From UBA3537 sp045561735 (GTDB taxonomy: Bacteria; Bacteroidota; Bacteroidia; Flavobacteriales; Flavobacteriaceae): a stretch of DNA of 64,000 nucleotides. Both the position numbers and the translations under genes were made by a program. Location of the stretch: positions 1 to 64,000 of the forward strand of contig JBJKXC010000022.1 in NCBI GenBank assembly GCA_045561735.1, given 5' to 3'. Position 1 is the stretch's first letter. Each line of letters starts with the position of its first letter. Below are positions 38,010-45,498 of this stretch, in pieces. The notes under the pieces were generated by a model that was not told where the DNA came from, made no database searches, and was given only the letters and a program-made list of their open reading frames with translations.

Positions 38010-39092
38010 CTATTTATTTTTAAATAATTTTAAATCTGATTTCATCATATCATTAACTAGAGCATTAAAGTTATATTTTGGAACCCAGCCTAATTTTTCT
38101 TTAGCTTTTGTTGGGTCTCCTACCAAATAATCAACTTCAGTAGGCCTATAATAATTGGGGTCTATGGAAAGTATTTCTTTTCCAATTTCTAACTGATAGT
38201 GCTTGTTATTACAAGCTTTTACAATCGCCTTTTCTTCTTTACCTTGACCTTTAAATTGCAGATCTATACCAACATAATTAAAGGCCGTAATAACCATTTC
38301 TCTTACAGATTTTGAAACTCCTGTTGCAATAATCCAATCTTCGGCTTTTTCAGCTTGTAAGATCATCCACATCACGATTACATAATCTTTGGCATGTCCC
38401 CAGTCGCGAACAGCATCAAGATTTCCAAGGTAAATTTTTTCTTGTTGTCCCAAAGCAATGCGGGCTACTGCCCTTGTTATTTTACGAGTTACAAAAGTCT
38501 CTCCGCGTCTTGGCGATTCGTGGTTAAATAAAATCCCATTACAAGCAAACATATCATAGGCTTCACGGTAATTTTTTGTAATCCAAAATCCATACATTTT
38601 GGCCACGCCATAAGGCGATCTTGGGTAAAAAGGAGCGTTTTCATCATAAAATCCTTTATGGTTTTTATTCTCTTGCATGCCACCATATAGCTCAGATGTG
38701 GAGGCTTGGTATATTTTGGTTTTTTTCTCCAAGCCTAGTAAACGAACAGCCTCAAGGATGCGTAAAGGGCCTAAAGCATCGACCTGACCAACATATTCGG
38801 GTACATCAAAAGAAACCTTTACATGTGACATGGCCCCAAGGTTATAAATCTCATCTGGCTGACAATCTTTGATGATTTTAGTAATATTTAATGAATCCGT
38901 TAGATCTCCATAGTGCAATTTAAAGCGTGGCCTTGGATCATGGGGGTCTTGGTAAATATGATCAATACGTTCAGTATTAAAAGACGAAGTTCGACGCTTA
39001 ATACCATGAACTTCATAGCCTTTGTCTAATAAAAATTCAGCTAAATAAGAGCCATCTTGGCCGGTAACTCCAGTAATGAGTGCTACTTTCAT
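38010..39092 (-). CDS. gmd: GDP-mannose 4,6-dehydratase
   Basis: The product has 360 residues, standard for Gmd. TGVTGQDGSYLAEFLLDKGY forms the NADP-binding start, MSHVKVSF and STSELYGG lead to the catalytic Tyr and Lys in SPYGVAKMYG, and FNHESPRRGETFVTRKITRA is diagnostic. It turns GDP-mannose into GDP-4-keto-6-deoxymannose, the precursor of GDP-fucose. The next gene (GDP-fucose synthase) starts upstream and overlaps by 4 nt. Two genes for the two steps of fucose activation thus sit together. Confidence 0.96.
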   Translation of the reverse strand: MKVALITGVTGQDGSYLAEFLLDKGYEVHGIKRRTSSFNTERIDHIYQDPHDPRPRFKLHYGDLTDSLNITKIIKDCQPDEIYNLGAMSHVKVSFDVPEYVGQVDALGPLRILEAVRLLGLEKKTKIYQASTSELYGGMQENKNHKGFYDENAPFYPRSPYGVAKMYGFWITKNYREAYDMFACNGILFNHESPRRGETFVTRKITRAVARIALGQQEKIYLGNLDAVRDWGHAKDYVIVMWMILQAEKAEDWIIATGVSKSVREMVITAFNYVGIDLQFKGQGKEEKAIVKACNNKHYQLEIGKEILSIDPNYYRPTEVDYLVGDPTKAKEKLGWVPKYNFNALVNDMMKSDLKLFKNK

Positions 39093-40081
39093 ATTTTTAC
39101 TTCTTTAAAATTATTAATGTTCTCTAAAAACCAAGCATAGGTTTTTTTGATGCCATCTTCTAATTCTGTACTGTATTGCCAACCCATGGCTTTCATTTTG
39201 GATACATCCATAAGTTTTCTGGGAGTACCGTCGGGCTTAGTATTGTCCCAAATAATATCACCTCGGTGGCCAGTGATTTTTTGAATTGTCTGGGCCAACA
39301 ACTTTATTGAGACGTCTTTCCCTGAACCAATATTATACAAATGTTCTGGTAATTTATTTTCCAAAGCATAAACCACGGCTGTAGCTAAATCGTCTACAAA
39401 TAAAAACTCCCGCATAGGCGTACCTGAACCCCAAAGGGTTACAGTAGAGTGATTGTTTTCTTTAGCCTGATGAAATTTTCGAATCATTGCTGGCAAAACA
39501 TGAGAAGTTTGCAAATCGAAATTATCGTTGTAACCATATAAATTGGTAGGCATTAAACTCACATAATCTCTGCCATATTGCTTACGAATGGATTCACAGG
39601 CCTTAACCCCAGAAATTTTTGCAAGGGCGTACCATTCGTTAGTAGGTTCTAAGGAATCTGTTAACAAATATTTTTCTTTTAAGGGGTTAGGTGCAAATTT
39701 TGGATAAATACAGGAGCTACCTAAAAAAATGAATTTTTCAATATCATTTTTGAGAGCACCATCGATTAAATTATTTTGAATTTGCATATTTTCCATAAGA
39801 AAAGGATAGGGGAAATCGTTGTTAGCCATGATACCGCCTACTTTGGCTGCAGCGTTAATGACCACATGAGGCTTTTCCAAATTATAAAAAGCATTAACCA
39901 TGGCTTGTTCTCTTAGGTCTAGTTCATGGCTAGTTTTACCAATTAGGTTTGAATAGCCTTTGGATTCCAAGGCCCGCCAAACCGCGGAGCCCACCATACC
40001 ACGGTGACCTGCAATGTATATTTTAGATGTTTTATTTATCAGATTTCTCACTAAAAAATAATTGTTTTTACAAAAAAACAA
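39089..40081 (-). CDS. fcl: GDP-L-fucose synthase
   Basis: The product has 330 residues if started at TTG 40081. GHRGMVGSAVWRAL is the cofactor site, FLGSSCIYPKFAPNPL and the catalytic YALAKISG follow, and LMPTNLYGYNDNFD is typical of the family. It converts GDP-4-keto-6-deoxymannose to GDP-L-fucose. No ATG exists before the Rossmann motif. Possible starts are TTG at 40081 or GTG at 40051, and neither has a clear ribosome-binding site. The gene overlaps gmd by 4 nt. Function secure, start uncertain. Confidence 0.94.
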   Translation of the reverse strand: MFFCKNNYFLVRNLINKTSKIYIAGHRGMVGSAVWRALESKGYSNLIGKTSHELDLREQAMVNAFYNLEKPHVVINAAAKVGGIMANNDFPYPFLMENMQIQNNLIDGALKNDIEKFIFLGSSCIYPKFAPNPLKEKYLLTDSLEPTNEWYALAKISGVKACESIRKQYGRDYVSLMPTNLYGYNDNFDLQTSHVLPAMIRKFHQAKENNHSTVTLWGSGTPMREFLFVDDLATAVVYALENKLPEHLYNIGSGKDVSIKLLAQTIQKITGHRGDIIWDNTKPDGTPRKLMDVSKMKAMGWQYSTELEDGIKKTYAWFLENINNFKEVKI

Positions 40082-40089
40082 CTTTAATT

Positions 40090-40953
40090 TTAAATTTTTA
40101 TACTTTCAAAAGCGAAACTCAAACTATCTTTCCAAGAGGGTATTTCGAGATCAAATCGGGTCTTTATTTTACTTTTGTCTAAAACACTATAAGTTGGCCG
40201 CTTTACAATTGTTGGAAATTCTGAAGTTTTGACTGCATTTATGAGTGTTTTTATATTTTTAATTCTAAAAATTTCTAAGCTAAAATCGTACCAACTACAT
40301 AACCCATCATTGGAGTAATGAAAAACCTCAACACTTTTATTTTTAATTTTTGGTAAAATTGTAAAGACAGCCTTTGCTAAATCTGCGGCATTAGTAGGAG
40401 ATCCAATTTGGTCCGACACTATATTTATATTGTCATTAGTTTTCGACAGTGCTATTATTTTTTTTACAAAATTATTACCAAAATTAGAGTATAACCATGA
40501 GGTCCTGATGATAATTGTATTGCTTGGGTTTATTTTTTTTATAGCCAATTCTCCATCCAGTTTTGTATGACCATAAACAGACTGTGGATTGGGATTATCA
40601 GATTCCTTGTAAGGTCTTTGGCTATTTCCATCAAACACATAGTCTGTGGATATGTGAATGAGTTTTATATGATTATCTTTGGCGAGTGTTGCCAAATTAG
40701 TAACTGCCAAATGGTTTACAGCATTGGCTAATTTAGGTTCGGACTCTGCACTATCGACAGCTGTGTAGGCTGCACAATTTATAATAGAATTGATTTTATT
40801 AATCTTAATAAACGCTTCTACAGCTACGTGGTCTGTAATATCCAAGGCCGAACGATCAACAAAAAATAAATTATATTGAGGAAAATCAAAAGCAATGGCT
40901 TGTAATTCTGAGCCTAGCTGTCCACTACCACCAGTAACTAAAACATTATTCAT
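40090..40953 (-). CDS. rfbD: dTDP-4-dehydrorhamnose reductase
   Basis: The product has 287 residues from the ATG at 40953, chosen because the family normally begins MNNVLVTGGSGQLG, as here. Longer in-frame starts at 40968 and 40989 would extend the overlap with rfbC. STDYVFDGN and the catalytic YGHTKLDGE are intact, and RTSWLYSNFGNNFVKK is diagnostic. It performs the last step of dTDP-L-rhamnose synthesis. It overlaps the end of rfbC by 8 nt. Confidence 0.94.
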   Translation of the reverse strand: MNNVLVTGGSGQLGSELQAIAFDFPQYNLFFVDRSALDITDHVAVEAFIKINKINSIINCAAYTAVDSAESEPKLANAVNHLAVTNLATLAKDNHIKLIHISTDYVFDGNSQRPYKESDNPNPQSVYGHTKLDGELAIKKINPSNTIIIRTSWLYSNFGNNFVKKIIALSKTNDNINIVSDQIGSPTNAADLAKAVFTILPKIKNKSVEVFHYSNDGLCSWYDFSLEIFRIKNIKTLINAVKTSEFPTIVKRPTYSVLDKSKIKTRFDLEIPSWKDSLSFAFESIKI

Positions 40954-41518
40954 ATAAATTTGTTGCATAATTAAAATTCTCTGCTTCATTAAATAATGGT
41001 AGATCCAAATCTTTTTCAGAAAGTTTCAATACATCTGAATTTAATTTCCAATCAATTCCTAGGATTGAATCATTAAAAGCAATACCTCTATCGCTACCGG
41101 GTTGGTAGTATTTATCAACTTTATAAGAAAAAATAGCTTGCTCACTGAGAACAACAAAACCATGAGCAAAACCTCTTGGTACTAAAAGCTGTTTATTATT
41201 TTCTGAACTTAGCTCAACAGCTACATGCTTTCCAAAGGTTTGTGATTCTTTACGTAAATCAACAGCCACATCTAGAACAGTACCACTAATTACTCTTACG
41301 AGTTTTGTTTGGGCATATGGTGCTAATTGATAATGTAAGCCTCTCAAGACTCCGTAGGAAGATTTTGATTCATTATCTTGACAAAAAACAATTGAATATC
41401 CTAAAAACTCATCTAGTTTGTCCTGTCTAAAGGCTTCAGAAAAGTATCCGCGATCATCCGAAAAAATTTGAGGCTCACATAAAATAACATCTGGTATTTC
41501 TAATCTTTTAAACCTCAT
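40946..41518 (-). CDS. rfbC: dTDP-4-dehydrorhamnose 3,5-epimerase
   Basis: The product has 190 residues with the cupin-like fold of the RmlC family. FCQDNESKSSYGVLRGLHYQ holds the catalytic His, then AQTKLVRVISGTVLDVAVDLR, and PRGFAHGFVVLSEQA and YQPGSDRGI are conserved. It epimerizes C3 and C5 of dTDP-4-keto-6-deoxyglucose. It lies 1 nt after rfbA and overlaps rfbD. Complete and ordinary. Confidence 0.95.
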   Translation of the reverse strand: MRFKRLEIPDVILCEPQIFSDDRGYFSEAFRQDKLDEFLGYSIVFCQDNESKSSYGVLRGLHYQLAPYAQTKLVRVISGTVLDVAVDLRKESQTFGKHVAVELSSENNKQLLVPRGFAHGFVVLSEQAIFSYKVDKYYQPGSDRGIAFNDSILGIDWKLNSDVLKLSEKDLDLPLFNEAENFNYATNLYE

Positions 41519-41519
41519 T

Positions 41520-42398
41520 TTACAGTTCTTTTGCTCTTTGAATTAAATATTTACCGTAACCATTCTTTTTTAAAGGCTCAGCAAGCTTTAAGAGCTGATC
41601 TTTGGAGATATATCCCATTTTACAGGATATAACTTCTAAACAAGCTACTTTTAATCCTTGTCTGCTCTCAATCATTTTTATATAATTAGATGCCTCAATC
41701 AAAGATTCATGGGTACCCGTATCTAGCCAAGCAAAACCTCTTCCCATAAGTTCAACTTTTAATTGACCTCTATTTAAATATTCTTGGTTTATGCTAGTAA
41801 TTTCTAGTTCACCTCTTGGGCTAGGCTTTATATTTTTAGCTATTTCAATAACAGAATTAGGATAAAAATAAAGCCCAACTACTGCATGATTGCTCTTAGG
41901 ATTTTTAGGTTTTTCTTCAATGGATAATGCCGTACCGTTATCATCAAACTCAACAACTCCGTATCGTTGCGGATCGCTTACATAATAACCAAAAACAGTC
42001 GCCATGTTTTGATTTTGCACATTAGCTATAGATTTTGTTAGTAAATCTGAGAAACCATGACCATTAAAAATATTATCTCCAAGCACTAAACAAACATCAT
42101 CATCTCCAATAAAGTCCTCACCAATAATAAAAGCTTGTGCTAAACCGTCTGGAGATGGCTGTTCTTTGTAATAAAGATCAAGCCCTAATTCTTTACCATT
42201 GCCCAGCAAACGCTCAAAATTAGGTAGATCATCGGGGGTAGAAATAATTAATATTTCCCTTATACTAGACTGCATTAGTACGGATAAAGGGTAGTAAATC
42301 ATTGGTTTGTCATAAATCGGTAATAGCTGCTTAGAAGTGCCACGTGTAATGGGGTAAAGCCTAGTTCCAGATCCGCCTGCCAATATAATTCCTTTCAT
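41520..42398 (-). CDS. rfbA: Glucose-1-phosphate thymidylyltransferase
   Basis: The product has 292 residues, standard for RmlA. The nucleotide-binding start GIILAGGSGTRLYPITRGTSKQ, then LLPIYDKPMIYYPLSVLM, EQPSPDGLAQAF and LVLGDNIFNGHG are all present. It makes dTDP-glucose from glucose-1-phosphate, the entry step to dTDP-rhamnose. It overlaps the stop of rfbB by 4 nt (ATGA). Gene order rfbB-rfbA-rfbC-rfbD is a common rhamnose operon order. Confidence 0.96.
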   Translation of the reverse strand: MKGIILAGGSGTRLYPITRGTSKQLLPIYDKPMIYYPLSVLMQSSIREILIISTPDDLPNFERLLGNGKELGLDLYYKEQPSPDGLAQAFIIGEDFIGDDDVCLVLGDNIFNGHGFSDLLTKSIANVQNQNMATVFGYYVSDPQRYGVVEFDDNGTALSIEEKPKNPKSNHAVVGLYFYPNSVIEIAKNIKPSPRGELEITSINQEYLNRGQLKVELMGRGFAWLDTGTHESLIEASNYIKMIESRQGLKVACLEVISCKMGYISKDQLLKLAEPLKKNGYGKYLIQRAKEL

Positions 42399-43456
42399 AT
42401 CTTAGCTGTATTTTTTTTATTGTAATGCTGATAATCCCCCGAAGTGACGTTATTGAGCCAATCTTTGTTATTTAAATACCAATCAATAGTAATAGCTAGT
42501 CCTTCTTCAAATTTCACAGATGGAGTCCAACCTAAATCTCTATTAATTTTTGATGCATCAATTGCATAACGTAAATCATGCCCGGGCCTATCTTTTACAT
42601 ATGTAATTAGTTTTTCGCTGGTTCCAGAAATACGCCCTAATTTTTCGTCCATTTGTTTGCATAGAACTTTAACTAAATCAATATTTTTCCACTCATTAAA
42701 ACCGCCAATATTATAAGTCTCATGATTTATTCCTTTATGAAAAACTAAATCAATGGCTATGGCATGGTCAATAACATATAGCCAATCTCTGGTATAATTT
42801 CCATCACCATAGACTGGTAGTTCCTTATCATTTAAAATGTTTTTAATGAAAAGTGGTATTAATTTTTCAGGAAATTGGTATTGCCCATAATTATTGGAAC
42901 AATTAGAAATTACATAAGGCATGCCATAGGTTTCTCCGTATGCGCGTACAAAATGATCAGAACTTGCTTTTGAGGCCGAGTATGGTGAATTAGGGTTATA
43001 AGGAGTATTTTCCTCGAAAAGCCCAGTCTCAGCTAGAGTTCCATACACCTCGTCTGTGCTTATATGATAAAAGCGCTTGTTTGCCCAGTTCGTTTGCCAT
43101 AGAGATTTAAAGGCATTTAGAAGAATCATAGTACCCAAAATATTAGTTTTAGCAAAACCAAGAGGATCTGTAATAGAGCGATCTACATGGGACTCGGCTG
43201 CCAAATGAATCACAGCGTCAAATTTATAATCTTTGAAAATGGCGCTGATATAGGTCTCATTAGTTATGTCCCCATGCAAGAAGGTATAATTTTCTTTAAC
43301 CTGAATATCTTTAAGGTTCTCAAGATTGCCTGCATAAGTTAAGGCATCTAAATTGTAAATGTGATAATTAGCGTAGTTATTGACAAAGTATCTGACCACA
43401 TGCGAACCTATAAAACCCGCACCGCCTGTGATTAATATTTTTTTACTATCTACCAA
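42395..43456 (-). CDS. rfbB: dTDP-glucose 4,6-dehydratase
   Basis: The product has 353 residues, an extended SDR. GGAGFIGSHVVRYF forms the NAD site, AAESHVDRSI and STDEVYG lead to the catalytic YSASKASSDHFVRAY. It forms dTDP-4-keto-6-deoxyglucose. The frame can only start at TTG 43456 (or the ATT before it), since an in-frame stop lies six codons upstream and no ATG precedes the conserved fold. It overlaps the cupin gene by 11 nt, which suggests translational coupling. Confidence 0.95.
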   Translation of the reverse strand: MVDSKKILITGGAGFIGSHVVRYFVNNYANYHIYNLDALTYAGNLENLKDIQVKENYTFLHGDITNETYISAIFKDYKFDAVIHLAAESHVDRSITDPLGFAKTNILGTMILLNAFKSLWQTNWANKRFYHISTDEVYGTLAETGLFEENTPYNPNSPYSASKASSDHFVRAYGETYGMPYVISNCSNNYGQYQFPEKLIPLFIKNILNDKELPVYGDGNYTRDWLYVIDHAIAIDLVFHKGINHETYNIGGFNEWKNIDLVKVLCKQMDEKLGRISGTSEKLITYVKDRPGHDLRYAIDASKINRDLGWTPSVKFEEGLAITIDWYLNNKDWLNNVTSGDYQHYNKKNTAKI

Positions 43457-43931
43457 AATCGTCTTGAATTCTTATAATATCATATTCATCAGATGGAACT
43501 GAGTCTGTATGCTGCCAAATCTCGGCTACAACGCCATAGTTCTCAAGGCCCACAAGGCGATGGCGCATGCCCTGTTCTAATTTTATTTGATCGCCAGGTA
43601 GATAAGTTTGCATTAGTGTCTCAATGTCCATTGTAGATTGAACAACCCCTACTTTGCCTTTATATACCTGCCAAATTTCAGCCCTCCGATTATGGTATTG
43701 CCAAGATAATCTTGAATTTGGCTTTACAATTAAAATTTTTGGACTCAGCTTACCATCAATTTTTAGCTTATTAACATCTATACCTCCAAAAAAATGATTC
43801 GAAAAAGCTTGGGCTTGACTTTCCTTAATATAAAAAAAGGCGCCCCAAGGACGGTTTAAATCCTCGTCTATAACTTCAAAGCCCAGGGAATGAAGCTCGT
43901 CTTTAATGATGTTGTAAAAGTCTGTGGTCAT
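43446..43931 (-). CDS. Cupin protein, mannose-6-phosphate isomerase type II-like
   Basis: The product has 161 residues in a single cupin domain. The metal-binding pattern is visible as SWQYHNRRAEIWQVYKG (two His/Glu ligands) and the later GMRHRLVGL. An N-terminal WGAFFYIKES strand region fits the family. Such small cupins near sugar-nucleotide genes are annotated as mannose-6-phosphate isomerase-like and could supply fructose/mannose phosphates for GDP-mannose. No GDP-mannose pyrophosphorylase is present in the window. The enzymatic role is uncertain. Confidence 0.75.
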   Translation of the reverse strand: MTTDFYNIIKDELHSLGFEVIDEDLNRPWGAFFYIKESQAQAFSNHFFGGIDVNKLKIDGKLSPKILIVKPNSRLSWQYHNRRAEIWQVYKGKVGVVQSTMDIETLMQTYLPGDQIKLEQGMRHRLVGLENYGVVAEIWQHTDSVPSDEYDIIRIQDDFGR

Positions 43932-44350
43932 TATTTAATTTCTTCGGCAGTTTTAACTTGTTTTCTTAGACCACTTGAAGAAAAGCGATGATCTCTAGAA
44001 TTATAATATATTTTAATCCCTTTTTCCTTACAATATTCTTTTCCGGTAAAATCTTTATCTTTATACTCATCCCCAATGATGCGAACATCTAATTTGAAAG
44101 AATGCAAAATATCGACTAAGTCCTGTTCCGATACGTAAGGAACAATCTCATCAATGTGTTTACAGCCCTTCAATTGTATGTAGCGCTCAATTATAGATTG
44201 AGATGGTGTGTTTTTTTCTGGTCGATCAATGGAGGGGTCCAATTGCAAGCCTACTATAAGATAATCACACTGACGCTTAGCCTCTTCTAGCATTTTTATA
44301 TGTCCAGCATGAAGCAAATCGAAGGTCGAAAAAGTAATACCTACTTTCAT
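43931..44350 (-). CDS. Cytidylyltransferase-family protein (TagD-like)
   Basis: The product has 139 residues, a minimal nucleotidyltransferase of the HxGH class. TFSTFDLLHAGHIKMLEEAKRQ contains HAGH, and ERYIQLKGCKHIDEIVPY plus FSSSGLRK near the end are the second nucleotide-binding pair. The length and motifs are like glycerol-3-phosphate cytidylyltransferase. It would activate a small alcohol phosphate, such as glycerol phosphate, with CTP. It overlaps the cupin gene by one base. Substrate unproven. Confidence 0.78.
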   Translation of the reverse strand: MKVGITFSTFDLLHAGHIKMLEEAKRQCDYLIVGLQLDPSIDRPEKNTPSQSIIERYIQLKGCKHIDEIVPYVSEQDLVDILHSFKLDVRIIGDEYKDKDFTGKEYCKEKGIKIYYNSRDHRFSSSGLRKQVKTAEEIK

Positions 44351-44416
44351 GATTTTATTATTTATTTTATTTAACTAATTAAAAGGTATTTTATTTTATT
44401 TTTATTGTGGGATTTT

Positions 44417-44845
44417 TCAAAGTTTTTTTAACAGCCAGCTACTTGATTGGATTTTATCGCCTAAACCATCAATCAGTGTAATGCCAAACGATTCACAAGT
44501 TGGCCGCTCAGGAATGGTATCATTATTTTGATCTCCACCATTGGCAAAGGCCAAATCAAAACTGGAACCAAAATCTTTAGCTATTTTTTCAAGGGTGGCA
44601 CAGACAGTACGGTCTTCATCGATGGACAGTATGGCTTTGTCTACAGCTTTTATATTGGAGACAATTACTAGACGCTCGTCTTCCATTTGAAATTCTTTAC
44701 TGCCTTTTAAATCACGCTGAAAATCAGAATTAACAATTACAAAAAGTTCGTCAGCCATGGCTTTAGCATTATTAAAATACTCCAAATGGCCTTTGTGTAT
44801 GGGATTAAAATAGCCTGAGACAATAACTGCTTTTTTCTTTTTCAT
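44417..44845 (-). CDS. Second HxGH nucleotidyltransferase, first gene of the sugar block
   Basis: The protein has 142 residues from the ATG at 44845; an ATG two codons upstream is also possible, while a longer frame begins with TTG. The HxGH motif is in SGYFNPIHKGHLEYFNNAKAM. A second conserved part is FANGGDQNNDTIPE, and DKIQSSSWLLKKL closes the fold. Resembles the cytidylyltransferase domain of HldE-like or adenylyltransferase proteins, but the substrate is not readable. It is 66 nt before the TagD-like gene and appears to head the minus-strand block. Alternatively it may act alone. Confidence 0.75.
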   Translation of the reverse strand: MKKKKAVIVSGYFNPIHKGHLEYFNNAKAMADELFVIVNSDFQRDLKGSKEFQMEDERLVIVSNIKAVDKAILSIDEDRTVCATLEKIAKDFGSSFDLAFANGGDQNNDTIPERPTCESFGITLIDGLGDKIQSSSWLLKKL

Positions 44846-44876
44846 AAACATAAATTTAAGTGTTTGGATTGAGATT

Positions 44877-44894
44877 TTCTGCGGCTTTGCAGAA
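44877..44894. promoter_or_regulatory. GC-richer leader hairpin ahead of the sugar block
   Basis: TTCTGC-GGCTTT-GCAGAA is a perfect 6-bp stem with a 6-nt loop, 32 nt upstream of the first gene of the block. It stands out from the AT-rich surroundings. It could be a leader structure or operator. No known riboswitch was recognised. Confidence 0.35.
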
Positions 44895-45101
44895 GGATGT
44901 CCCAATTAAACACTTTAAAATAAAAAATTAGCCCATTTTCATAACACTAATATAACAACAAAAAAATTCAATATAATTTAATATCTACAATTAATTTATT
45001 TTGTATTACAATATGGTAATAAACTTGAAGATTTATAGATGTTTAAAAAATATGAACAAAGTTTTTGGAAATATTTTGCAGATCAATCAGAAAATTTTGG
45101 T

Positions 45102-45109
45102 TAATTTTG
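45102..45109 (+). promoter_or_regulatory. Candidate -7 box of the metal-uptake set
   Basis: TAATTTTG matches TAnnTTTG, 19 nt before the ATG of the small His/Cys-rich protein. A TTTG lies at 45075-45078, 23 nt upstream, close to the spacing of the -33 element. The pair is plausible but not certain. Confidence 0.4.
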
Positions 45110-45128
45110 AAATTATTTTTAAGCAATA

Positions 45129-45458
45129 ATGAAACACAAGAACCAGTTATCAAAACGAATTTTAGCCCTTTTTTTATGGGCCATTTTGATATTTCCTTCT
45201 TTATTAAATATCATACATCATTGCGATATGCACATTCATTTAGAATGTAATGAGCAAAAAGAACATTTCCACCAATATGAAATAGATTGTGAAATATGTG
45301 ACTTTAATTTACTTAATTTTAATTACGATCTAAAAAAATGCCATAGCTTAGAACAGTCCGAAATTTTTACAGCTTCAGACTCTTTTTACAGCTCCCTTCA
45401 ATTTCATTCATTTCTAAATCAAAGTATACAACTGCGCGCACCCCCTGTTAGATGTTGA
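45129..45458 (+). CDS. His/Cys-rich small membrane-anchored protein (HYC_CC_PP-like)
   Basis: The product has 109 residues. One N-terminal hydrophobic segment (about 12-30, LALFLWAILIFPSLLNII) is followed at once by HHCDMHIHLEC and, after a short stretch, HQYEIDCEIC, which holds a CxxC pair. The end is RAPPVRC. This arrangement of HxC, CxxC and a terminal PP resembles a family of small Bacteroidota proteins found beside TonB-dependent receptors. Eight or so His/Cys residues in 45 positions suggest metal binding. It lies 40 nt ahead of the TonB receptor on the same strand. Role as a metal scavenger or sensor is inferred. Confidence 0.75.
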   Translation: MKHKNQLSKRILALFLWAILIFPSLLNIIHHCDMHIHLECNEQKEHFHQYEIDCEICDFNLLNFNYDLKKCHSLEQSEIFTASDSFYSSLQFHSFLNQSIQLRAPPVRC

Positions 45459-45498
45459 AGAAACTCTACTTTTTCAATAAAACTAACAAAAACATTAA

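Noticed and set aside
44846..44905. Longer N-terminus for the first nucleotidyltransferase
   Set aside because: It begins with TTG, crosses the leader hairpin, and the HxGH fold starts at once after the later ATGs.
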